A DNA stretch of 33,512 bases, from the NCBI RefSeq assembly GCF_015472005.1, contig NZ_BMAQ01000036.1, positions 1 to 33,512 on the forward strand, read 5' to 3'. The notes beneath the pieces were generated by a model, which was not told where the DNA came from, made no database searches, and saw nothing but the letters and a program-made list of their open reading frames with translations. The translations under genes and the position numbers were made by a program. Source of the DNA: Insulibacter thermoxylanivorax. Its GTDB lineage: Bacteria > Bacillota > Bacilli > Paenibacillales > DA-C8. Every line of letters begins with the position of its first letter. Position 1 is the first letter of the stretch. Shown here in pieces: positions 1-5,791 of the stretch.

Positions 1-130
1 GTTCCGTTAGGATCTCGGCGAAGTGAGGCCTCATGTGAAATACCCAGCGAGATCCCACGCAAGATCCCACACAAGATCTCCATGGTGAGTATGCATCCAC
101 CAGCAAGATCTCCATGACGAATATATAAAC
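1..130. other. Non-coding edge with short degenerate repeats
   Basis: No convincing gene was seen. Positions 50-85 hold three imperfect 12-bp units beginning AGATC(C/T), and a 13-bp stretch with CAAGATCTCCATG occurs twice (about 73-85 and 103-116). The region lies beyond the terminator of the minus-strand sigma-factor operon, so it probably belongs to the next transcription unit or is spacer. Confidence 0.4.
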
Positions 131-167
131 CAAAAAGGTGCTGCCACGCTGCATGGTGACAGCACCT
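131..167 (-). terminator. Rho-independent terminator of the sigma-factor operon
   Basis: Read on the minus strand, AGGTGCTGTCAC (167-156) pairs with GTGGCAGCACCT (147-136). This is a 12-bp stem with one G-T pair and an 8-base loop, followed at once by TTTTT (135-131). It lies about 190 bases after the stop codon of the last minus-strand gene and fits as the end of that operon. Confidence 0.85.
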
Positions 168-209
168 GATCTACGGCTTGGTTGCACAGTCGTGTTACAT
201 TTTGCGTTA

Positions 210-308
210 CAGTCGATTTACATCCGAGATACATCCGTGATACATCCGTGATACATCCGAGATACTTCCGTGATACAGCTGCGATACAGACACGATACAG
301 CCGTGTCA
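210..308. repeat. 11-bp tandem repeat array (about nine units)
   Basis: The unit consensus is CATCCGTGATA. The clearest copies start at 221, 232, 243, 254 and 265; degenerate copies are at 210, 276, 287 and 298. The array sits between the stop codon of the last gene of the minus-strand operon (357) and its terminator (131-167), so it is expected in the 3' untranslated part of that transcript. The period equals about one DNA helical turn. It is not a CRISPR array, since there are no spacers. Its function is unknown. Confidence 0.8.
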
Positions 309-356
309 AAGTTGCGTTACATCCGCACCTTCAAATGCGGATGGATTACCCGCAGC

Positions 357-1142
357 TTAGCGGTGTATCACCTCGATGCCTTCGGGAATGAAAAGGCTCA
401 GCTGTGAATGGACGCGGCTGGGGAACCATCCTGCGTCCCGCCGGTCGATCGTGCCGATCATCACATACATCGTGGAGCCGACGGTGTTCGTCTCGAGCAG
501 ATCGACGTTCTCGAGAGCGAGCGGTTCCGCGGACCAGTATTGCAGCTGCCCAAGCAATTGCAGCTCTCGGGTGTCCGACTCGTAATGCTCCACATTGCTT
601 AAGGAATGGACGATGATCTTCTCCACATGTTCCGGCACTCGTACAGGCTCGTGGCTCACATAGACGGAGCGCTGCATCATCTGCATGCCCCGCTGCATCT
701 CATCATACAAACCAGTCGAGATGAACAGGGCCAGCACGATGCTGAGGGTGCTGATGATGCCGACGGTGAAGATACTGAACCAATCGTAGCGCACGCCGGT
801 CTTCTCCGCATCGGCATATTTCAGGTAGAGCAGCACCTCGATGCCCAGCAGGATGAAGATCACCGGCCCGATCCAACTCAGGGCCTCATAGGCTTCGATC
901 TGCGTCCAGAGGGAGGCGGCCAGGATGATACCCATCAGCAGGAGGGTCACACCTGTCGTAATCGATCCGACCCGCCACACCCTGCGATTTCCCCGCCTCT
1001 CATTCACTTGCACCTCGTTTATTGGCGTTTCATTCATAGGCGACTCATTCGCTCGCATCTCATTCATAGGTAACTCATTCACTCGCGTTTCTTTTATTCG
1101 CATCTCATTCATTGACGTATCATTCGCTCGCATCTCATTCAT
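357..1142 (-). CDS. LiaF-like membrane protein with N-terminal pentapeptide repeats
   Basis: This 261-residue protein has three parts. Residues 1-50 are ten 5-residue units of the type x-N-E-x-x, rich in Met, Asn and Glu. Residues 60-79, 88-107 and 121-143 are three membrane segments. About 115 C-terminal residues are soluble and end in a beta-rich stretch. The membrane block followed by a beta-rich tail resembles LiaI/LiaF-type or DUF4097-like envelope-stress proteins; this is a weak family guess. The start overlaps the stop codon of the preceding gene by ATGA (1142-1139), which argues for translational coupling and for this start, although several Met codons in the repeat could also serve. 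It is the last gene of the ECF sigma operon, so an accessory role in that envelope signalling circuit is inferred. Confidence 0.7.
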   Translation of the reverse strand: MNEMRANDTSMNEMRIKETRVNELPMNEMRANESPMNETPINEVQVNERRGNRRVWRVGSITTGVTLLLMGIILAASLWTQIEAYEALSWIGPVIFILLGIEVLLYLKYADAEKTGVRYDWFSIFTVGIISTLSIVLALFISTGLYDEMQRGMQMMQRSVYVSHEPVRVPEHVEKIIVHSLSNVEHYESDTRELQLLGQLQYWSAEPLALENVDLLETNTVGSTMYVMIGTIDRRDAGWFPSRVHSQLSLFIPEGIEVIHR

Positions 1143-2326
1143 TCCGATCGTTCCTCCGTTCGTTCCCCTTTTTGGGTCGGCGATTCAGGCCATGTTGAAT
1201 TCGGCATGTCAGACGCATCCTGAGCTTGCAGCACCATCTCAGGCGTACCTTGTTCGGGATCGGCCTTGCTGCCGAAGATGAGCCTCAAGCCGACGGCGAT
1301 CATGATGAAGGATACGATGGCAACGGGAAGCATATACTTGATCTCCAGATAGACGCTGTACAGCTCCTTCGAATTTTCCGCCAACACCTTCGCTGCCAAT
1401 TGATCGACGAGGTACAGCACGCCGAAGGTCAGCAGTGCGATGCCGATCCAGCGCTGATACCGGATGAATTGCGTGAGCACCGGCTCATCGCGGAGCACGC
1501 CGCGTTCATAGCGGCCGGCCTGATGCAGCGCATCGAAGAAGGCGAAGCACCAGAGCAGCGGGAGCAAGAAGAAGAACAGGGACAGCCGGAAATGATCCAT
1601 GATATAGATGATCAGCAGAAAACCGGCCATCAGCTGCAGACCGCGCATCTGCAGGCCCAGGTAGAGATGCCCCAATCCCGGGAAGATCGAGAGCGCAAGG
1701 GCGAGCACCTTGTTCTTGCGGCCCGATCCGATCTGGGACTCCAGATCCTGAAAGAGCGAGCGGTCATCGATGGACTCACCGCGCTGCTTGGCGGACATGC
1801 AATGGGCAGCATCGAAGATACTGTAGATCCAAATCACCGGCAGCCCGAGCAGGAAGACCAGCAGGGCGCCGCTGTTTACCACTACGCTGAGGAAGATGAT
1901 GACGGCTGCCAGGCCGACAAATGAGATCAAGAAGGTGATGCCCCGCTGCATGAGACCGATGCTCATATGGCCAAGCCCGGGGATCAGCGACAGCACGATG
2001 ACGCGGGATCGCTCGCGCTGCTGCTCATAGGATGTGAGCGCCTCGGGCGAATGAAGATGACCGGGCGAGGGGGCAAAGGCTTTGCCGCTGACCAGAGAGA
2101 TGATCATATCGAGCATATTGACAGCCCAGCTCAGGAATGAACAAGTGAGCAAGATCAATCCGATCTCGCTGTCAAGATCGCCCGCTGCCCAGATGAACAG
2201 CAGCAGCCCCAGAGGTCCGAAGAAAGCTCCTCCGTACAGCAGTCCGCGGATGGACCTGCCGAGATAGGCATGGCCTGCTCCGGGGATGAAGCTGAGGAAG
2301 AACGCGGTTAGTGGATTTTTGTTCAT
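1139..2326 (-). CDS. Polytopic membrane protein with three TM2-like repeats
   Basis: A 395-residue hydrophobic protein with an obvious internal triplication. The motif LS-(F/L/I)-x-P-G-x-G-H-x-(Y/S)-(L/I)-G occurs at about residues 11-23, 112-124 and 212-224. About 50 residues later in each unit comes a W-x4-(F/L)-D motif (near 67, 165 and 258; F-D-A-x-H in units 2 and 3). The PGxGHxYLG pattern is that of TM2-type two-helix domains. Residues after about 290 form a further hydrophobic region with two segments, then a polar tail rich in Glu and Pro. A good Shine-Dalgarno sequence (AAGGAGAGG) lies about 11 bases before the ATG. It is third in the sigma-factor operon, 49 bases after the anti-sigma gene. 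The function is unknown; envelope stress sensing or membrane homeostasis is a guess from context. Confidence 0.8.
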   Translation of the reverse strand: MNKNPLTAFFLSFIPGAGHAYLGRSIRGLLYGGAFFGPLGLLLFIWAAGDLDSEIGLILLTCSFLSWAVNMLDMIISLVSGKAFAPSPGHLHSPEALTSYEQQRERSRVIVLSLIPGLGHMSIGLMQRGITFLISFVGLAAVIIFLSVVVNSGALLVFLLGLPVIWIYSIFDAAHCMSAKQRGESIDDRSLFQDLESQIGSGRKNKVLALALSIFPGLGHLYLGLQMRGLQLMAGFLLIIYIMDHFRLSLFFFLLPLLWCFAFFDALHQAGRYERGVLRDEPVLTQFIRYQRWIGIALLTFGVLYLVDQLAAKVLAENSKELYSVYLEIKYMLPVAIVSFIMIAVGLRLIFGSKADPEQGTPEMVLQAQDASDMPNSTWPESPTQKGERTEERSE

Positions 2327-2348
2327 AGGGATTTCCTGCCTCTCCTTA

Positions 2349-2402
2349 TTATTGTTGATCGAATCGATAAGCCTTTTATTGTTGATCGAATCGATAAGCC
2401 TT
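2349..2402 (-). repeat. Perfect 27-bp tandem duplication across the anti-sigma stop codon
   Basis: Positions 2349-2375 and 2376-2402 are identical. On the minus strand each copy encodes the last eight residues of the anti-sigma factor (KAYRFDQQ) plus TAA, in the same frame. The upstream copy keeps its own stop, so the protein is unchanged and the second copy lies in the 49-base spacer before the next gene. It looks like a recent slippage duplication. Confidence 0.95.
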
Positions 2403-2879
2403 CAACCGATCCAGCCAATCGCCGGTTCGGTTCATCAGTTGTTCCGACCAGGATTCCTGCGAAGCAGGATTCAAGATCGTCGACGGATGCTGGGATGAAC
2501 GCTGTTCGACAGCTGCACTCATCTCCAGCTCAGCAAGTTTCAACGCAACGTTCGAGAAAGCCCCGCTGATGAACAGGATGAGAGTGATCGAAGCGGCGAC
2601 CGCATACTGCACAGATGTGCGCTGCAGCCAGCGAACACGGCGCCGAACGGGCTTCTTCCTGTCCGCATGAAGCTGGGAGATGACGCGCTCTTCGAGCCGA
2701 TGCAGATCCTTTGCGGAAAGCTGCACCTGCGGACCAAGGAGCGGCTCCGCCTCCATCAGCTGCTGCAAACAGCGATCGCATGTAAGCAGATGCTCGTCGA
2801 TGCATTTGCGCTCATCTTCGGACAGCTGTCCGAGGACATAGCGCTCCATCATCGTGCGCGTGATATGGGCATCCTTCAT
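2376..2879 (-). CDS. Anti-sigma factor, zinc-finger (zf-HC2) type
   Basis: A 167-residue single-pass membrane protein that should hold the neighbouring ECF sigma factor inactive. The cytoplasmic N-terminal half has the zf-HC2 signature H30-x3-C34-x2-C37 in the context IDEHLLTCDRC. A basic stretch (about 74-86) precedes one membrane segment at about 91-113, and a short external domain follows. The start overlaps the sigma-factor stop codon as ATGA (2879-2876), and GGAGGGAGG lies 7 bases upstream, so both start and coupling are well supported. The pair arrangement sigma then anti-sigma is classical. The external domain is short (about 55 residues) and not recognised, so the signal it senses cannot be told. 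Its last codons are duplicated downstream (see the 27-bp repeat). Confidence 0.88.
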   Translation of the reverse strand: MKDAHITRTMMERYVLGQLSEDERKCIDEHLLTCDRCLQQLMEAEPLLGPQVQLSAKDLHRLEERVISQLHADRKKPVRRRVRWLQRTSVQYAVAASITLILFISGAFSNVALKLAELEMSAAVEQRSSQHPSTILNPASQESWSEQLMNRTGDWLDRLKAYRFDQQ

Positions 2880-3448
2880 TCGAAATCCTCCCTCCTCCAG
2901 CGTCGTTTGATCCAGTTGCGGGCCCGGTACAGCCGTGATTCCACGCTCTTCTTCTCCAGTCCCGCAGCTTCAGCGATCTCTTCGTAAGATTTGTCTTCTA
3001 TATAATAAGCAGCGATCACTTCGCGATAATTGGGCGGCAGTTGGTCGATCAGCGCATGGACCTGCTGCCGCTGCACCCTCTGGAGTGCTTCCTTCTCTGC
3101 ATCCGGCGCCGCATCCTGCCCCTCGAGCAGTTCGCTGTCCTGAAACAGCTCCGGCCTGCGCATCTTCTTCCGCTTATAATCGATGGCGCGATGGACGGCG
3201 ATGCGGGTGATCCATGTCTTCCATCCTTCCATCCTGTATTCCGGGAGGGAACGATAGATTTGGAGCAGCACCTCCTGGGTCACATCCTCCGCATCATGGG
3301 GCGACTGCAGCACGGCGAAGACGGTTCTGTATATGTATGGACCATAAGCCTGGACGAAAGGCCGAAAATGCTCGGGCCCGCCTTCCAGCACCGCTTGGAT
3401 CCAATCTTTTTGCCCAATGTCCTGAATCTCGTTCCCCTCCTTTTCCAC
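2876..3448 (-). CDS. ECF-type RNA polymerase sigma factor
   Basis: A 190-residue group 4 (ECF) sigma-70 factor. Region 2 spans about residues 28-95, with the typical D-A-E-D-V-T-Q-E-V core followed by the promoter-melting stretch ending in AIDYKRKK. Region 4 spans about 123-185, with L-P-P-x-Y-R-E-V-I and the helix-turn-helix SYEEIAEAAGLEKKSVESRL. Regions 1 and 3 are absent, as expected for ECF factors. The start is uncertain: the GTG at 3448 has no Shine-Dalgarno sequence, whereas AAAAGGAGGGG (3444-3434) lies inside the reading frame and is correctly spaced for an ATT codon at 3427-3425. It is first in a four-gene operon and presumably controls envelope functions. I could not find a convincing autoregulatory ECF promoter just upstream. 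Confidence 0.92.
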   Translation of the reverse strand: MEKEGNEIQDIGQKDWIQAVLEGGPEHFRPFVQAYGPYIYRTVFAVLQSPHDAEDVTQEVLLQIYRSLPEYRMEGWKTWITRIAVHRAIDYKRKKMRRPELFQDSELLEGQDAAPDAEKEALQRVQRQQVHALIDQLPPNYREVIAAYYIEDKSYEEIAEAAGLEKKSVESRLYRARNWIKRRWRREDFE

Positions 3449-3532
3449 ACCAATAGACGATGCGCATGGCAGTTAGCCCTGCACTTTTTGCTAAAATTTT
3501 TTTGGAGCCGAGTGCCATCCTCAGGAAATCGC

Positions 3533-3562
3533 TTGACGGATGATGCTGCCCATACATAGGAT
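3533..3562 (+). promoter_or_regulatory. Sigma-A type promoter for the small membrane protein gene
   Basis: TTGACG (3533-3538), an 18-base spacer and TAGGAT (3557-3562) lie about 65 bases before the likely ATG at 3629. It is the only good promoter-like pair in the divergent gap between the minus-strand sigma operon and the plus-strand genes. Confidence 0.55.
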
Positions 3563-3628
3563 AGTAGATATTAAATGTGTAAGTAATCAGTAATATGGAT
3601 AATGAGCAAACTCAGGGGGGATGGTACG

Positions 3629-3994
3629 ATGTTCGGCAAACCGCTCGTGCTGATCTTCACCTCGGTGCTGCTGGGAGCAGCGGGACAAGTGCTGATGAAA
3701 TTCGGCACGCTGCAGGTGCAGACGGTTCAAGGTGAACCTTTTCATCAATTGCTGTTCAAATATTTTACCAACCTGCCGATCCTCTGCGGCATGGGGATGT
3801 ATGCGCTCTCGGCGATCACCTGGATCTTCGCGCTGTCGAAGGTGCAGTTGTCCTATGCCTATCCGATGGCCGCTGCCGGCTATGTGATCGTGGCGGCGGC
3901 ATCGTATTTCCTGTTTGGAGATTCGCTCTCGCTCATGCGCATCGCGGGGCTCGCCGCCATCGTGATCGGCGTGATCCTCGTCGCACAGTCGTAG
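3629..3994 (+). CDS. Small four-helix membrane transporter (SMR/EamA-like)
   Basis: About 121 residues with four membrane segments filling nearly the whole chain, as in small multidrug-resistance proteins and ArnE/ArnF-type lipid-linked sugar flippase subunits. The early Q-V-L-M-K-F-G stretch and the repeated Ala/Gly-rich helices fit the drug/metabolite transporter superfamily. An in-frame ATG at 3602 would add nine residues, but AGGGGGG (3614-3620) is correctly spaced for the ATG at 3629, so that start is chosen. It precedes murJ and wall-polymer genes on the same strand, so a role in undecaprenyl-linked sugar translocation is possible. A plain cation or drug exporter is equally compatible with the sequence. 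The substrate cannot be read from sequence. Confidence 0.75.
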   Translation: MFGKPLVLIFTSVLLGAAGQVLMKFGTLQVQTVQGEPFHQLLFKYFTNLPILCGMGMYALSAITWIFALSKVQLSYAYPMAAAGYVIVAAASYFLFGDSLSLMRIAGLAAIVIGVILVAQS

Positions 3995-4023
3995 ATTTCC
4001 AGGTGCGAAGCCGATGGATATCG

Positions 4024-4068
4024 TTGTGATTCCATGGTATTTGGTCTAGAATGAAATAGATTTTATAC
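4024..4068 (+). promoter_or_regulatory. Sigma-A type promoter(s) before murJ
   Basis: TTGTGA (4024-4029), a 17-base spacer and TAGAAT (4047-4052) form a fair sigma-A promoter. A second overlapping pair, TTGGTC (4041-4046) and TTATAC (4063-4068), has a 16-base spacer but would leave a very short leader. Either could drive murJ. Confidence 0.45.
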
Positions 4069-4089
4069 GGAATTCAGGTGGAGTCGAGC

Positions 4090-5637
4090 ATGACAAGTCA
4101 CAAAATATTAAAATCCGCCGCACTGCTGGCCGCGGTTACGCTGGCGGGGCGGATCGTCGGCCTGCTTCGCAACATCCTGCTAACCCATGAATTCGGCGTG
4201 GGGGCAGAGACGGATGCTTTCCTCTGGGCGATCACGATCCCGACGGCGATGTTGTCGATCATGACGGGCGTGATCAGCTCCGTGTTGATCCCCACATTGA
4301 AGGGATACGGCGGGCAGGACGGGACAAGCCGGCTGCGCCGGCAGGAGATCGTGCAGCGGACGCTGACCATCGTCTCTCTTGCGTGCATCATCATCGTCGC
4401 CCTCAGCCTCATCTTCGCCAAGCCGCTCGTTCGCGTGCTGGCACCGGGGTTTACCGGGGCGAAGTATGCGCTCGCTGTGGATCTCTTCGCGATCATGATG
4501 GTGTCGGTGTTTTTTATTGGGGTTGTATCGGTTTTCTCCAGTGTGTTAAATGCGCATCATGAGTTCTTCGCCCCCTCACTTGGGACGCTGCTCAGCGGCG
4601 CGGCGGTCATCGCAGCGATCTATCTCGTCGGTCATACCTGCGGCATGCGCGGCATCGCCTGGGGTGTGACGATCGGCTTCATCTTATATGCCTTCTATCT
4701 GCTGCCGCCGGTCCGGCGCAAGCAGTACAAGCTTCGGCCGGATTTCCGCTGGCGGGACGACCGCGACCTGCGCAGCATGGGCGAGCGATTCGCGCCGCTC
4801 TTGATCGGCTCCGTCGTCTCGCAGTCCTATCTCATCCTGGAGAAGGTGCTGGCATCGGGCTTGGGCGATCAGAAGATCACCACCTTGGGGCTGGCGAACG
4901 GGATCGTACAGGTGCCGATCGGCCTGTTTGCCGGGGCGCTTGCGGTGCCGCTTTTCCCCTTGTTGTCGGAATACGTGAAGCAACAGCGGATGGAGGATAT
5001 GAAGGGCGTTCTCGCCAAGGGTTTCTTATATCAATATCATATCCTGGCACCGGCTACGGTCGGGCTCATCCTGCTGGCGGAGGAATTCGTCCGCATCTTC
5101 TATGCCCATGGGGGGAATTTCACCGATGAAGCGGTGCAGCTGACGAGCTGGGCGACCTTATGGTTTGCGCTGTGCATGGTCGGATGGGCGGGAAGAGACC
5201 TGCTCACCCGGGCATTCTATGCCCTTGAGGACACGCGCACGCCGGTGATCACCGGAGCGCTGTCACTGGGACTGTATGTGGTGCTGGGCCTCCTCTTCAT
5301 CCCTTGGCTGGATCATGGGGGATTGGCGCTGGCTTTTTCGGTTGTGACCTATGTGAATATGTTCCTCTTAACCTGGGTGCTGAGGCGCCGGGTGGGGAAG
5401 TTGTTTCGGCGGGAGTTTTATCTGTCGCTCTTGAAGGGGGCGGCCGCGGCTCTGGTAATGGGCGGCGTGTTGATTGTACTGCGTGAGGTGACGGGCGGCT
5501 GGCCGCTGATCGTGATGCTCCTTACGGTGATCGCCGTCTGCGCTGCGGTGTACGGCGGGATGCTGCTGCTCCTGCGCGAACCGATCTTTCGTGAATTGGT
5601 GGATCAACTCATCGGACGGTTAAGACGCAGAGGGTGA
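4090..5637 (+). CDS. murJ: MurJ lipid II flippase (MviN family)
   Basis: A 515-residue polytopic membrane protein with about 14 predicted helices, the size and pattern of MurJ, which flips lipid-linked cell-wall precursors across the membrane. The N-terminal signature AGRIVGLLRN and GAETDAF is clear. R21, R27 and D42 line up, at a constant offset of three, with the essential R18, R24 and D39 of Escherichia coli MurJ (numbering from memory). A GTG at 4078 is in frame, but it lies inside AGGTGGAG (4076-4083), which is a Shine-Dalgarno sequence for the ATG at 4090; that start is used. Because CsaB, TagA and TagO genes follow, the substrate could be an SCWP-linked lipid rather than, or as well as, lipid II. 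Confidence 0.92.
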   Translation: MTSHKILKSAALLAAVTLAGRIVGLLRNILLTHEFGVGAETDAFLWAITIPTAMLSIMTGVISSVLIPTLKGYGGQDGTSRLRRQEIVQRTLTIVSLACIIIVALSLIFAKPLVRVLAPGFTGAKYALAVDLFAIMMVSVFFIGVVSVFSSVLNAHHEFFAPSLGTLLSGAAVIAAIYLVGHTCGMRGIAWGVTIGFILYAFYLLPPVRRKQYKLRPDFRWRDDRDLRSMGERFAPLLIGSVVSQSYLILEKVLASGLGDQKITTLGLANGIVQVPIGLFAGALAVPLFPLLSEYVKQQRMEDMKGVLAKGFLYQYHILAPATVGLILLAEEFVRIFYAHGGNFTDEAVQLTSWATLWFALCMVGWAGRDLLTRAFYALEDTRTPVITGALSLGLYVVLGLLFIPWLDHGGLALAFSVVTYVNMFLLTWVLRRRVGKLFRREFYLSLLKGAAAALVMGGVLIVLREVTGGWPLIVMLLTVIAVCAAVYGGMLLLLREPIFRELVDQLIGRLRRRG

Positions 5638-5791
5638 ACAGATGATATAGGTAGTAATATAGGCAGCTGATTGGCAAGGGCAAGCTGTTTGGCAAGATAC
5701 TTTGCAGCCATGTTCGTGAATTTTGCGGATCAATTGCAAGAAGCATGATCCAGATCAGCAAGACAGTTGGCAGGAAAGGAGCGAGGAGCGG

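Noticed and set aside
210-308. Possible CRISPR array
   Set aside because: The units are 11 bp and contiguous with no spacers, and no cas genes are present.
31-309. 92-codon minus-strand frame over the 11-bp repeats
   Set aside because: Its protein only mirrors the repeat, it runs through the terminator, and it has no ribosome site.
1226-1924. 232-codon plus-strand frame opposite the TM2-repeat protein
   Set aside because: It is a low-complexity Gln/Glu/Asp/His shadow of hydrophobic codons on the real strand.
3460-3532. ECF autoregulatory promoter for the sigma operon on the minus strand
   Set aside because: A CGTCTA occurs upstream of the gene, but the nearest AAC is only 12 bases before it instead of 16-17, so the pair does not fit.
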